A stretch of 64,000 bases of DNA from Glycine soja (taxonomy: Eukaryota; Streptophyta; Magnoliopsida; Fabales; Fabaceae): the NCBI RefSeq assembly GCF_004193775.1, contig NC_041016.1, forward strand, positions 46,190,767 through 46,254,766, written 5' to 3'. Position numbers and translations under genes: made by a program. Below are positions 1 through 12,739 of the stretch, one piece after another. The number at the start of each line of letters is the position of its first letter. Position 1 is the stretch's first letter. Under the pieces are notes generated by a model. That model saw only the letters and a list, made by a program, of their open reading frames with translations. It did no database searches and was not told where the DNA came from.

Positions 1-534
1 CACAGCAACAGATTCAGCCAAATAGGGAGGATAGGTGCAGCTGGAAGCATGATCAAACTGGACACTACTCAACAAAAAGCGGATATGACTTGATATGGGA
101 AGCACAGATGGGAGCTAATCAGAATTTGGACTTTGTGGACATTTGGAAGCTCAAAATACCAAGTAAATCACTGGTTTTTGCTTGGAGGCTAATTAGGGAC
201 AGACTTCCAACTAGGATGAATCTTAGAAGGTGGCAGGTTGTGATAATTAAATGAGGTACAGTGCCCATTTTGTGGAGATGTAGAGGAGGAGCCTGCCCAT
301 TTAGAAATATGGAGACAGACTTTGGAACACATTTTAATCAGTGGTCCTCCAACCTAAAGGAAGTGTTAAGTAAATAGGCTGTAGAGGATTCAGAATCTAT
401 GTATCAATTAGCTTGTTGTAAGTGGTTCTGTTATAAAACAGGAACCAAATGCACATTTATATCTACCAATGTAATCTTAGTACCACTGGTAGTTTTCAAT
501 ATATATAATATCTAATTTTGTTGAGCAAAAAAAA
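1..534 (+). mobile_element. LINE (L1-like) 3' fragment
   Basis: A plus-strand remnant of a plant non-LTR retrotransposon. In broken frames it encodes the region after the reverse transcriptase: a stretch with W-KLKIPSK and AWRLIRDRLPTR (about 145-225), then a zinc-knuckle remnant with CPFCG (about 262-280), as in the zf-RVT domain of plant LINEs. A TAA interrupts the frame near 249. The 3' end carries a GTACC-N-GGTA palindrome (479-492) and an A-run (527-534), the usual LINE tail. The 5' part lies outside the window, so total length is unknown. Confidence 0.75.
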
Positions 535-778
535 GGGAATTTGCGGACAAGACAGCTGGAGAAAGGCTTTGCCCAGCCCTACAACTATTGGTCTAGTAAT
601 TTATCAACAACATTTTTTGATTAGGGTAGCAGTGCAGGGTTATTGTATTCTATTTAGATTGGCACCTGATTCGTAGGACCTATGCTTCTGCTAGTCTGCT
701 GGTTTCTACCTTGTATATTTAGTACCTCTGGTACTCATAGTTATTAATACAAATTATAATTTTGCTGATAAAAAAAAA
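535..778 (+). mobile_element. Short 5'-truncated LINE tail
   Basis: A second LINE 3' end directly after the first. It has no coding capacity but ends with the same arrangement: TTGTATATTT, a GTACC/GGTAC palindrome (721-735), an AT-rich stretch, TTTGCTGAT and an A-run (771-778). I infer a separate, severely 5'-truncated insertion of the same family. Its 5' border is taken as the end of the preceding A-run and is uncertain. Confidence 0.55.
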
Positions 779-1689
779 GATAATACAAGAGAGAGAGAAG
801 GGCAGTGACAGTCACAACATATATATAGAGAAGGGCAGCAGATAAAATTACAAAAACATTCAACACTAACAATGAACAAGTTCTGAGAGTTTAAATCACA
901 GTAAATACTTCAAAGATATCAGTCCAATGAAACAAAGGTCATGTAGACAGGCATAGCATAAGTTACAAATATACCAGTAATGCATACAACAACAATTTCA
1001 AATTAGTTTTCGAATCAAAGATATAAATACCTGACTTTGAGGCTTCAAATATATAATCAAAGCGCTTCCGCAGCAACGCCAATTAGCAGTAGTAAATGAT
1101 AGCCCTAAAAAAAACCATACAAAAATTAGCCACAGTGTATTTAAAGCCTTTTATCAACAATATGACTCTCACTTCATGGTGATAAATTGACTCTCAAAAG
1201 ACATTATACTGAGAGTGTATTTAAAGCCTTTTTCAGTCATTCTATCAAACAACTCATTGACAATTTTTTAATAATACATATCATACTTCTATCCAGTCAA
1301 ACTAAAGCAATAACTAATTAATTTAATTAAACAGGGACCAATTTAGATGTGAATCATTAAAGGTAGATGATGGCATTCAAAGAATGATAGCGCCGGTTCA
1401 AAATTTAAGAAGAAAAAAAAACAATTACACTATATTTCAATTATAGACAATAACAGTGCCCATCTTAATACCACCACATGGATAGCAACAGAATTAGTAA
1501 AACTGCAACCTGCCTGTCCACCCATTAACCTAATTACCCAGTCACTGTAAAGTTTGAAATGTTCTGAACCATAAAATAAAACTGCAACCTGCCTGTTCTG
1601 TAGTAGTGGGGCAATTATCATACTCCAGGATGGGGAGGATATGTTCTGAACCATAAAATAAAACTCCTCAACAGTGCATAAAGCAGTGG
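779..1689. other. Gene-free AT-rich spacer with short direct repeats
   Basis: No gene recognised. Short direct repeats are present: GTGTATTTAAAGCCTTTT near 1133 and 1214, AAAACTGCAACCTGCCTGT near 1500 and 1577, and GTTCTGAACCATAAAATAAA near 1561 and 1642. The last two suggest a local duplication with a period of about 80 bp. An 89-codon open frame on the minus strand covers these repeats and resembles no family I know. Confidence 0.5.
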
Positions 1690-4641
1690 AGCTTAACAAA
1701 TGGTGAAGCTAATGCTAGAAAAGTTACTATGATTAAAAAGGAGCTAAATGCTTTGGAGAATGTTCTAAATGACAGACCTCTATCCCAAGTGGAAGTCACT
1801 CTCAAGAAATCTCTTCAAGTTCAATTGTGGGAGGCAGCTTATGCATATGAATCTATGTTGAGACAAAAGGCTAGAATTAAGTGGCTAAAAGAAGGGGACA
1901 ACAACTCTACTTATTTTCACAGATTGATCAATCATAAAAGAAGAAAAAATGCTATTCCAGGTATTTTCATGGATGGTGTGTGGATTCATGAACCTTGCAG
2001 GGTTAAAAATGTGGCTGTCCTTTATTTCAAAGACAGATTTTTGGAGGATTGTTCTAATAGGCCAACACTGGATGGTGTTTACTTCTCCTCTCTGGATCTA
2101 AGAGACAAAGAAAGCCTTGTGTCTAGATTTAATGAATTGGAGATCAAATCTGCAGTTTGGGATTGTGGGGGGGACAAAAGCCCTGGCCCGGATGGCTTCA
2201 ATTTTAATTTTATTAAACACTTTTGGGAGATTTTGAAACCAGACATCATGAGATTCATGGATGAATTCTATATCAATGGATCCTTTCCAAAAGGAACTAA
2301 TGCTTCCTTTATAGCCTTCATTCCAAAGATTAATGACCCTCAATCTTTCAATGATTATAGACCCATCTCCCTTATAGGGTGTGTCTATAAAATTGTGGCA
2401 AGAGTTTTGGCCAAGAGGCTGGCTGCTGTATTACCTCACCTTATAGATGAAAGGCAGACGGCTTTTATGAAGGGGAGACACATTCTTCATGGTGTTTTAA
2501 TTGCCAATGAGACTATAGCTGAGGCCAAATCTAGAAGTAAACCTTGCATGGTCTTCAAAGCCGACTTTGAAAAGGCATATGACTTGGTTTCTTGGGGTTT
2601 TCTTGACTACATGCTTAAAAGGATGGGATTTTGTGAAAGCTAGAGGAAATGGACAAATGGTTGTCTAAATACTGCAACTATATCCATTTTAATTAATGGG
2701 AGTCCATCTAAGGAGTTTACTCCTAAAAGAGGTCTAAGGCAAGGTGATTCCCTTGCACCTTTTCTCTTCAACATTGTAGCGGAAGGTCTCACAGGCTTGA
2801 TGAGGTCAGCTGTGTCCAAGAACCTGTTCAAAAGCTACTTAGTGGGATCTTTAAAAGAAGAGGTGAACATCCTCCAATATGCTGATGATACTTTGTTTTT
2901 TGGAGATGCTACTAAGCAAAATGTGAGAACCTTAAAATGTGTTCTGAGGTGCTTTGAGGAAGCATCTGGTCTCAAGATAAATTACTCTAAAAGCCACTTT
3001 GGTTGTTTGGGTAAATCAGCAAGTTGGTGCAGGGAAGCTGCCCAATTCCTTAATTGCAGTACTTTGGAATTTCCTTTTACTTATCTTGGAATTCCAGTTG
3101 GGGTGTCCTCTAAGAGCTGGATCGTGTGGCAGCCTATTGTAAGGAAGTTTGAAGTCAAACTTGCAAAATGGAAGCAAAGAACTCTATCAATGGGGGGCAG
3201 AATCACTCTTATTAATTCTGTCCTCTCAGCCTTACCTATCTACCTTCTATCCTTCTTTAGGATTCCCAAAAAAGTGGTGCAAAAAATTGTCTCCTTCCAG
3301 AGAAATTTTCTGTGGGGAAGTCACCAAGAGGCCAGCAAGATTCCTTGGGTGAAGTGGGACAAAGTTTGTCTTCCTAAGAACAAAGGGGGTCTAGGGATTA
3401 AAGACTTATCTTTATTTAATGCGGCTTTACTTGGCAAATGAGGGTGGCAGCTGGCTAACAATCAAGACCAGCCTTGGTCTAGAATTTTAATCTCTAAGTA
3501 TGGTGGGTGGAAGGAGTTGATTTGTGGTGGAAGGAGGAATTTCACTTCCTAATGGTGGCAGGATTTGAAGAGTATCTTCCAGCAGCATCACAATGAATGC
3601 TTAACTGATAATTTAAAATGGAGAGTGGGAAGGGGGTCCAGCATCAATTTCTGGAAGCATAAATGGATGGAGGACAACTGTACTCTCCAAGGAAAATATC
3701 CCCAGTTATATTTAATAAGTAAACAGCAGAATTCATCAATCAATTCTATGGGAGATTTTGTGGAGGGTAGGTGGGAATGGAAGTTATCATGGAGAAGGAA
3801 TTTTTTTGATCATGAAATTCAATTGGCAGCTGATTTCCTTGTTGAGATCGATTATGTTCACATTCACCAATCCAGCATAGATTTCCTTTGGTGGAAGCCA
3901 GACACTAATGGAGTTTTTTCAACAAATTTTGCCTACAAAGTGCTGCAGGAGGCTCACCATAGTGATAGTGAAGACAATGTTCTTAACATTATGTGGAAAT
4001 TGAAAATTCCCCCAAAAGTGAGTGCTTTTTCTTGGAGACTTTTCAAGAATAGACTTCCTACTAGGGATAATCTTAGAAAGACACAGGTCACACTGCCTTC
4101 TTATAGCTGTCCTTTATGTGACCATGAAGAAGAATCGATTTATCATCTTATGTTCAACTGTGAAAAGACTAGGAGTCTTTGGTGGGAGACAATGAGATGG
4201 GTTAATAGAGTGGGTTCCTATTCCATAGATCCAAAGAATCATTTTTTACAATTCACCCAGTGGAATAGCAAAGATAGTACCAACAAAAGATGGGAATTTC
4301 TGTGGCTAGCCCTGTCCTTCTCCATTTAGTACCATAGAAATGCCAAGATATTCAAGAACCAGCCATTCACTCCTGAAAAGGTCATGGATGATGCCTTGTT
4401 CCACACCTAGTCCTGGATAAAATGTGTGGAGAAGGACTTCCAAATGCACTTTAATTTCTGGTCAACCAATCTAAAGGATGTTCTTTCTTAGAGGGGATGG
4501 GTTTGTATTTTTGTGGGCTATATTCGGTCTTTCCTAATGGGATGCAGACTGTAATTGTCTTGCTTTTTAACTTTGTATCTTCAGTACACCTAGTACTGAA
4601 TTTCATATATAATATATTGATTTTTGCTGTGCAAAAAAAAA
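1690..4641 (+). mobile_element. 5'-truncated LINE (L1-like) with broken reverse transcriptase
   Basis: A plus-strand non-LTR retrotransposon lacking its 5' part: the frame opens around 1690 just upstream of the reverse transcriptase, and no endonuclease domain is seen. Motifs in order are KSPGPDGF (about 2175), DYRPISLIGCVYK (about 2355), RQTAFMKGR (about 2452), the palm-A segment FKADFEKAYD (about 2553-2582), RGLRQGDSLAP (about 2730), the catalytic YADD (2878-2889), FTYLGIPVG (about 3078) and a zinc-knuckle-like CPLCDHEEESIYHL (about 4110). The frame is broken by TAG at 2641, TGA at 3439 and later stops, so it cannot make a working protein. The 3' end has a palindrome (4582-4598) and an A-run (4633-4641). 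Confidence 0.9.
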
Positions 4642-4718
4642 TGTCTCTTTGTAATCTGTAGTACCACTGGTACTTCTAATTATCAATATAAATTATCTTT
4701 GCAGTTCAAAAAAAAAAA
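4642..4718 (+). mobile_element. 77-bp LINE tail (extreme 5' truncation)
   Basis: A tiny LINE insertion lying directly behind the A-run of the larger LINE. It consists only of TTTGTAATCTGTAG, the palindrome AGTACCACTGGTACT (4660-4674), an AT-rich linker and an A-run (4708-4718). The match in order and spacing to the tails at 479-534 and 721-778 is the evidence. A further copy of the palindrome follows at 4729-4745 without an obvious A-run on this strand. Confidence 0.55.
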
Positions 4719-4745
4719 TTAAACAGAACAGTACCACAGGTACTG

Positions 4746-5500
4746 AAAATAAAAGATACAAGACACAAAAGTGCCACCTTCCAAAAAGCAAAACAAACCC
4801 AACAATAACTCAGCACAAGGACCCCAATACATATAATCAGAAATTTAACCAAAGGCCATCATAAGCACCTTTTGAGGTTCAAAAGGAATGCAATGAAACA
4901 TCAAGGAATTCCTAAGCAATCAGCAGACCTTTCTATTTCTATTTTTTTTTCACATTTAAAACTCAAACATATAAAATAAAAACTATATAACAAACTAACA
5001 AAGATAAAGACAAAAAAAGGAAATATAAACTCACCTTAGTTGCTGCTGCTGCCCATCATTTCACTCTCACAACAAATAGGAATCATGTACCTGCATGGAA
5101 GAAATAATCACACAACACACAATGATCAGAATAAGCAAATGCATATAATTAAGCATGATACAATATCAATATTCATGGAAGTAACAATGACTTGTCAAAA
5201 ATTTGGATGAAATTCAATATGTAAATCAAAGCTTTGTCCTTGAAACCCTCTGTGTAAATCAAAGCTTTGTCCCTGAAACCCTCTATGTAAATTTGACAGC
5301 CTCATGTCTCCCTTCCTGAAAACCCACTAAAAACTGCCTAACCCCTTGCTGTTACTCCATAATTTATTCTACAATAACTGCTTAAGGCAGTTACATATGG
5401 TCCTAAATCACTACACATTCAGTTACGATTAACCCTTTGTGCCTAACTAGGGTTTCGAAACATCACAACAGAGACAAACCATTGAACAATGGATTTTCAT
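4746..5500. other. AT-rich spacer, possible minus-strand exon
   Basis: No gene recognised. On the minus strand, 5034-5097 has an ATG-containing stretch followed by AAGGTGAGT, a good splice-donor match. It could be a captured or UTR exon but cannot be assigned. A near-duplicate of TGTAAATCAAAGCTTTGTCC occurs at about 5219 and 5251. Confidence 0.35.
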
Positions 5501-6154
5501 CATTAACATACAACAGAGACATACCTTCGATGGAAGCGCAGACACGAACTCCACAAACGCGAACTCGACAATGTGGTTGCAGTCACGGAAGCGCAGCCCA
5601 GTTTGCGACAAACACGAACTCAGGCAGAAGGAGAAACAACAATAAAGCCCTGGGTTAAAACGACGAACGCCTAATGTTAAAACGAAAGGACGTACCTCAA
5701 TGGATAAGTGCCAAAGACGATCTCCACAAGCACGATCTCCACAATATGGTTGCAGTCACGGAAGCACAGGCGACTTTGACACAAGGAGAAAGAAGAAGAA
5801 CGATAGGGTTCAAGCGCAAGGAGAAAGAAGAAGAACGATAGGGTTCAAGCGTGGGTTGTGCAATTTCAGAAGTTTAATTTATAATGATAACAACATTGGT
5901 TTTTTAAAAATAACCGATGTTAACATCAACTACGTAACATCGGTTATAATAAAACCGATGTTAACATCGACTCGATAACATCAGTTTTTACAAAACCGAT
6001 GTTAACAATGGCATACTAACATCTGTTTTGGAAAAACCGATGTTAACTAAGTCTACTTATTTACAAAAATGCCATCGCGCTTTTGTTAACATCGGTTTTA
6101 GCTATAACCGATGTTAATTGGGCGATGTAGAAAGCTGTTTTTTTAGTAGTGGCA
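5500..6154 (-). mobile_element. CACTA transposon terminus with subterminal repeats
   Basis: Read on the minus strand, a CACTACTAAAAAAACAG terminus starts at 6154 and points towards lower coordinates. Inside it (about 5880-6120) are many copies, in both orientations, of a subterminal motif close to AACCGATGTTAACATCGG; such arrays are the usual transposase-binding sites of CACTA elements. Further in (5540-5870) are internal direct repeats: GGTTGCAGTCACGGAAGC twice, and a 27-bp unit beginning GAGAAAGAAGAAGAACG twice near 5786 and 5820. The terminus breaks into a TNP2-like gene on its right, so this is probably a separate element inserted there. Its other end was not found; the start given is approximate. 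Confidence 0.7.
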
Positions 6155-8187
6155 GCCTCATTCTCCAAATCATCTAATTGTCGAGGGTCAATGACCTTGC
6201 TACAGATAGCATTAAAAAGAAAGCACAAATGAGTTATGGCAAGCCTAACTTTGTCAAGTAGGATACCCTGAATCGCTACAGCTAGTACATGACAATCATG
6301 AGACTTCAAGCCAACCAACTTCAGATCATTGAGAGCTACAAGGCTCTTGATATTTGAAGAGTATCCTTGTGGGACTTTTACACTCCGTGGGCATTGACAA
6401 AAACTTCGCTTCTCTATTGTTGACATTCTGTTGCATGCTGGGGGCAAATACATTTGCCAACCTTGTGATATCGGATGCAATTGCTCTTGTATTCCCATGT
6501 TAAGTAGGTCTTGACGACATTTCAAACCATCCTTTGTCTTCCCTTTAATGTTAAGAAGGGTGCCAATTAAACTATCACAAACATTTTTCTCTACATGCAT
6601 TACGTCTAGGCAGTGATGCACATGTAGATCAGACCAGTATGAAAGACCAAAGAATATTGACCTTTTCTTCCATATGTTTGTCTCAGATGATGTCTTCTTT
6701 TGGGTTTTCCTAAAGATAGTAATGATGTCTTTCACCCGATCATAAACTTCACTTCCAGTTAATGGTTGTGGGGCACTTTCATTCTCCTAACTTCCATTAA
6801 AAGCTTTCTTCAATCGCCGATACAAGTGATAAGGTTTTAGAAATCTTCGGTGTCTGCTATATACTATTTTCTTGTCATGTTTCAGTTGGATGAAGCTGGT
6901 GTCTGTCTCACATACAAGACATGCATAATGTCCTTTCACACTATATCCACTTAAATTTCCATAAGCGGAAAAGTCATTAATAGTACAAAACACCATTGAA
7001 CGTAACCTGAAGGTTTGTTGCAGATTGGCATCCCACACATCAACCCCGTCTTCCCACAATGTTGTCAAGTCTTCAATCAATGGGCTAAGATACACATCAA
7101 TATCATTGCCAGGCTGCTTTGGACCCGATATCATTAGACAAAGCATAATGTATTTTCGCTTGATGCATAACCAAGGAGGGAGATTGTAAATCATCAACAA
7201 AATAGGCCATGAATTGTGGTTTGTGCTTAAGTTACCAAAAGGATTCATTCCATCTGAAGCAAGACCAAGCCTTAGGTTTCTTGGTTCCTCCCCAAAATAT
7301 GGATACAAACGATCAATTGTCTTACATTGCGGAGAATCGGCTAGATGCCGGAGCAAACCATCACTTTTTTTGCCATCTGCATGCCATGTAAGGTTTCTTG
7401 CATCATTTTCATTGGCAAACATCGCTTAAACCTTGGTATTATTGGAAGATACCCGCACACCTTAGCTGGATGACTATTAGTGATCGCATCATCAATGCAG
7501 TTGTCATCCTTTAATTTGTACAGTGATACCCCAAATGTGGGGCACTTATGCAGTTCTACAAACTGATTTCTATACAATATGCAATCATTAGGGCAAGCAT
7601 GGATTTTTTGGTTCTCCATTCCCACAGGACATAATATCTTCTTCGCCTCGTATTGATTCTTCGGCAATGTGTTGTTTTAGGAAGCATCTTCTTCAATAGC
7701 ACAAGCAATTGAGTTAAACTTTTGTCACTCCACCAAAATCTTGCCTTCAAGTTCACCAAAGCTAACACCGCTGACAACCTTGTAAAACTTGTGCATCCCT
7801 CATACAATGGATTTCTCGAATCACTTTCTAATTTGTCATACAAAGGTGCATGTGCTTGCTGAAAGCAATCTTGTCCAAGGTCACGAATCATGTCTTCTAT
7901 ATGATCTCCGATGTCTTCACGAACAGGCTCGATGGGACAAACTATTGGCATGTCTGTCAATTTCCCATGCCATATCCATTTTGTGTAGTTAGGAATGATC
8001 CCATGACATATAAGATGCAATCTTATCTCATTTACTGAGTGGCATCTCCCATTTACACATTTAACACATGGACAGAAAAAATTTTCCCCAAACTTTGTGC
8101 ATTTTGTTCAGTAAATTGTAAGAATTGTTCCACCCCATGTTGATATTCATCACTGATGCATGATGCTTTCATCCAACTTTGATCCAT
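6155..8187 (-). pseudogene. CACTA TNP2-like transposase pseudogene (copy 1)
   Basis: Decayed gene for an En/Spm (CACTA) TNP2-type transposase, which would cut and rejoin element ends. The likely start is the ATG at 8187, giving MDQSWMKAS as in the N-terminal transposase-associated domain. The rest is scattered over frames: DDWHGK-like NYTKWIWHGKL (about 7970), LVNLKARFWWSDKSL, HACPNDCILYR, a TNP2 core with NLTWHADGKKSDGLLRHLADS and LRLGLASDGMNPFG, DVYLSPLIEDL, and HHCLDVMHVEKNVCDSLIGT (about 6600). It stops abruptly after LDDLENEAA at the CACTA end at 6154, so the C-terminal part is missing. Several frameshifts rule out function. The family match is clear and it is closely related to the plus-strand copy at 32376. 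Confidence 0.85.
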
Positions 8188-8544
8188 GTTTCCCTTTGTT
8201 GTTACACTTCATTAAGTTATCTATCATGCATGAGAACCTCACTTTTATTTTCTTTAAAGGTGTGACCCTATCCCATTCAAGAAGACATTTTTATAGTTGA
8301 TTCAAACGTATAGGTAAAATCTCTTTTATTAGATTTGACGAAATTTCGGCAGTATTTCACATTGGTCTTCAGATACACAAGATGAAAGCGGTGACATGGT
8401 GCACAATCACTGCAGTCAAGTATGCACCCGAAGAACAATGTCAAATGTAGTATACCGAAATTTCTTCAAATCATGCAAAATAGAATTTACCTCTATGTAT
8501 GAATCAAGTATAAAAAAATGTCCTCCCAAACTGTCCAAACGGAC

Positions 8545-8606
8545 GATTCAAGACTCAATACATCGATTAATCCAAACTATCTGTATTAATCAATGTATTG
8601 AATCTC
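8545..8606 (-). promoter_or_regulatory. Foldback upstream of TNP2 copy 1
   Basis: An imperfect inverted repeat with arms near ACTCAATACATCGATTAAT and ATTAATCAATGTATTGAAT, separated by about 14 nt. It lies about 357 bp upstream of the TNP2 ATG at 8187. The same foldback, at almost the same distance and in the same orientation, precedes the second TNP2 gene (31969-32021), so it is a conserved part of this CACTA family's 5' region. Function is not known; it could be a UTR hairpin or a transposase or host-factor site. Confidence 0.6.
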
Positions 8607-8619
8607 GAACGGGAAACTA

Positions 8620-11600
8620 AGATTCACTCATAATGCACATAACTAGTAATATCAAACAATATTGATATATCAACACGCATGTAATAAGCACAACTGTTTC
8701 AGAAATAGATAGATACATACCTCGAAAGACGATGACTAACAACCACAATGAGTGCGGGGATGCAGTAAAATGGTAGAATAAAATATATTGTTCTAAACAG
8801 GAGGTATAATCTGTAGCATGAATAGGGAAATCAAAACAAGAAGTAAAACAATACAAAAGCAGTCACAATTTAAGCTGTTACAGCATATTCAAATCATTGA
8901 AAACCATGAGTTTCTTTTCTTTTTCAATGTTTTTTTCTTCTTGCCTAAATCTTTGTCTAGTAACTAGGTTTTTTGAATTTATTTGTTGAAATAAATATTT
9001 ATTATAATAAAATAAGTAATTTTTTTTATCTTTTTAGTATGTTTCTTTAAATTATTTTTGTTTTAAAAATTAATTTTTTGTTTATTTTAAGAAAGAAATT
9101 TTATTTATTTCTTAAAAAAATTTACATAAAAATATTTATTTTAAAGTTATTTTTTTAAAATTTAAATAAATTTACTGAATATCATTAACTATTTATTTAT
9201 TTCTTTATGCTTTACGGACTATGTCTTTGCTTATTTGGGCATTACTGGTTTTGAGCCTCATATTTAGTAGAATAAAGCTTAATATGATACTAGAATTATG
9301 GAGTTGATGAACTTTAAGCTCTTTCACCTAATTAATTAATTTTTTGGGTTGGACTTCCTTCACCTGCTTGAATTGAGTAACAAATATGGTGCTTTCGTTA
9401 AGTCTTTGGTTACATAAAAGACTATCTATAGACTAGATTAAGGTATAATTAATGTACTAAATACTAATAAATGAGTCAAGTCGTCAATATAAGAAAAAAT
9501 GGCTACCGTTGAGATAGTTTTAATTATGTAAAGATTTTTGGATGTCTGCCCTCAAAAGAGAAGATAGTGTTAAAATCTCATATATAATACTTAAACCACA
9601 AGGTTTTCTCACCCAATATATTAGTTTTTTGAGTTAGAATATCCTCTTTTACTTATATTATAAACAGTGCTTATTGTGCCTAAGCTTTCCTTTTTATTTA
9701 AAACAATGTGTTTTGCTAACATATTTGTACGCTTTATGGGTATCATGCTATGAAATGAATGTTATGCCACATATATATGAAAGGTTTTGTGTATGTAAAT
9801 GATACAATTGAATATATACACTGAAGATTCCAAAATATCTTTTATCTGATATTATCTCAAATTAAGATCGATTATTTCTCATTAAATATGACGTTCTCAG
9901 ACTTTAACCTTAAGCTTAAGATTTCAGGGGAAAGGTTCTAGAAAGTATCCAATCTTACTATGAAGTTTGACTGTACCTTACAAGTACCTAGCTAGGAGAC
10001 AGATACTTTTGTATTAAATCTTTTTGAAGACGTATTAGACCTTGATGTAGCTAGATGCATGCACTTGAGAGCATGGTGATGGGAATATTGCATGTGGTTA
10101 AACGTGTTCATGATCACGTCAAAATTCAACTGAATATATTTTTTGTACGCATAAAAAAATTCAGTAGAGAAGTAGAGCTAGTTATATCTACCAAAAAAAA
10201 AAAGTTGAGCTAGCAAATTAAAAACATTTAATAGGTAAACGGTTAGATTTTAGAAAGAAAGATGTTGTTTATTTTTAGAAAAAAATATATTGAAATGTAC
10301 ACCCATTTTTGAGTAAAATAATAAAAAGAGTTCTTATTTGTATTCCTTTTTTTGCCTTAAAATTTTACACATTTTTTTTTATTTTGATGAATTAACAAGA
10401 GAAACACTGACACATTTACTAATTTCTAATATCTATTTTCCTTTCTCTTCAAAATAAAGTCTAAAGCTTTTAGATCAAGAATGAGAAATATTGTATTATT
10501 AAATGACAATTTTAGGTTTAAGTAATTGTTTTGAGTTGAAACCTTCGTGCATTCTGTATTTAAAAAAATTAAAATGAATACTAATAATTTCGACACTGAA
10601 ATATACACTCTAAATTTTCAACTTCAATTATTGTATGCTTTAGTTTTTCATCCTTCCAAAGTATGAAAGTATGGAGTCCAAAGCATTCAAGTGTTAAATT
10701 AACCGAATTCAAGCAAATTCAAAATAGAACAAGCAAGCAAAGCCTTTTTTTTATCTATATATAAGCATTATATTTTAGAAAAAAAAATTCTTAGAAAGAT
10801 CACAACGATGAACTTGAGAGCATATTTTTTTTTTATAGCAAATATACCTTTTGACCAAAAAATTTAACACTTTTTATGCTGAATTTTTATAAGTCTTACT
10901 AAAATAAAGTTTGTAATTATATTATTTTATGGATATCAGATGAAATATAAATCAATAAAAAAAATATGTTAAAAATGGATGAATAACGTGTTGTTAGAAT
11001 TTTTAAAAGAATAAGATATAAAGTTTTGAAATATCTTCTCTTGACAAGAAAAACTCAAAAAAAAAAAAAATTCCGCTATATTTCACTGAAAAGGAAAAAG
11101 ACCCAACGGAAAAAGAATAAAGAAAAACCATAGCTTTCTAACATATTGGGGAATGGAAGTCAAATAGACACTATAAAGGGTTGAATGCTGAACCAAGCCA
11201 CGACATAATTGAGGAGGAGATGTGGGGGTTGGTTGTTGCACAGGAATGCAATTTGGTTCTATTTTCTCTTTCAATACATGTTTTCTGGTCAAACATACAA
11301 TTTGATCCTGATCTTACTAAATTTCTGATAAAAATTTAGGCAATGGCAAGACAAAACAAGAAGTAGAATCTGTTGAACACTTACATGAAAAAGCATTTGC
11401 TGAGACTGTTACTCCTGCAGATGCAACATTGGACGAACCTTTGCAGCCACCAAGCGGGGTTCAAGACGAACAAGACCAAAAGTTCAGTGGTACTGCTGAT
11501 AGAAAATTATGGCATGTTGTAGTAGTTACAACAACTATGTCGTGCTCATTATCATAAACTGGGGGCTTCCCTTCAGCAAGCACTGCATATATAAGTACTA

Positions 11601-12733
11601 ATTACTTTTATTTTCAATGGCCTTGGGAATGCCTGCCAGTACTAATTAGTTTGTATTACTTCCTCTAAACTCATATATAAGTACAAATAACTAATTACGT
11701 TAATTATGTCCAAATATTGGACTGCTATTTGTACTGGGAGGGACTTATTGTTGAGGGAACTACAGCTGCAAACTATAGGTGCATCCAATCATAAATATCC
11801 TTGCTCTAGTGTAACCTGTGTTGTTTATCTGGTTATTAGTTGGAGTAAATGTCTTTGAAACCATGGGTTTCGGGTTTGTCTGATTGGTTCTGCTCTTAAT
11901 TTCTTGAATACTTTTTCAGTTTCCAGAAAACACTGGTTTCAGCAATACAATATATATGTTTTGAGTATTCAAATAAAAAAATTTATAACGGCAAAAAATA
12001 ATAAAGATGAAATAATAATAAAAAAACCCCACAGTTCCAGCAATACAATATATATGTAAATCATTTTTCAAAATACAACATTTTAAATAAATTAAATAAA
12101 GGTCAAAGTGAAATTATTATTTTTAATTTAAAATAAAATTCTTATAAGAAATTGAAAGAAGGAAAAAAAAAAGAGTGGGGATGAACAATGACACACAACC
12201 ACTGTGAAGGGGACGTCGACTTCTTTTCTTTTAAGTTTTAAAGCTAATAGATATACTTTGGAGTATAGCATGGACTTTCAGGCATTACGATTTATTTAGT
12301 CATATCAGGTTTAGCTTCCTCACAAAGAAATTATTGTGTTCCTAAATAAATTGGCCGAGTAACCTAAGCAACCCACAAGCTACATTGCCTTCTCATAGTG
12401 GAGAAATTTTTAAAGTGCTTCTGTAACCATAAAAGAATAATTAGCATTAATTGTCAAGGACATGCATAATATAATTAAGAATTATTTAACTTACAAATTT
12501 GTAACTACTGATGATAAAATTAAAGATTTATAATTTTTAAAATATTAACATTAATATAACCCACTACCGAACTGTAATTATTTACCTTTATTGTTCTCTA
12601 AATTGATACTACTATATATACTGTAGTCACTTTACACCATAAATCCGGTTAGCACATGACCAGGTATCATGCAGTACCACTTGAAAAGAAGTTATTACTT
12701 TTCCTTTTTAATCTTTAAAGAGTGTTTGATGCA
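8620..12733. other. AT-rich intergenic DNA
   Basis: About 4.1 kb with no recognised gene. Most of it is A/T-rich with many homopolymer runs. One stretch (11338-11560, plus strand) looks coding: it follows a possible acceptor (ATTTAG) and stays open for over 60 codons rich in Glu, Gln and Pro (for example SVEHLHEKAFAETV). It starts without ATG and matches no family I can name, so it may be a lone exon of a lost gene. Confidence 0.5.
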
Positions 12734-12734
12734 A

Positions 12735-12739
12735 TCCTT
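12735..12739 (+). repeat. Target-site duplication (TCCTT), left copy
   Basis: The five bases TCCTT directly before the left LTR match those directly after the right LTR (18141-18145). This is the 5-bp duplication expected from copia integration and fixes the element borders. Confidence 0.85.

Noticed and set aside
1430..1699. 89-codon minus-strand open frame
   Set aside because: It overlaps local direct repeats and the start of the plus-strand LINE frame, with no family match.
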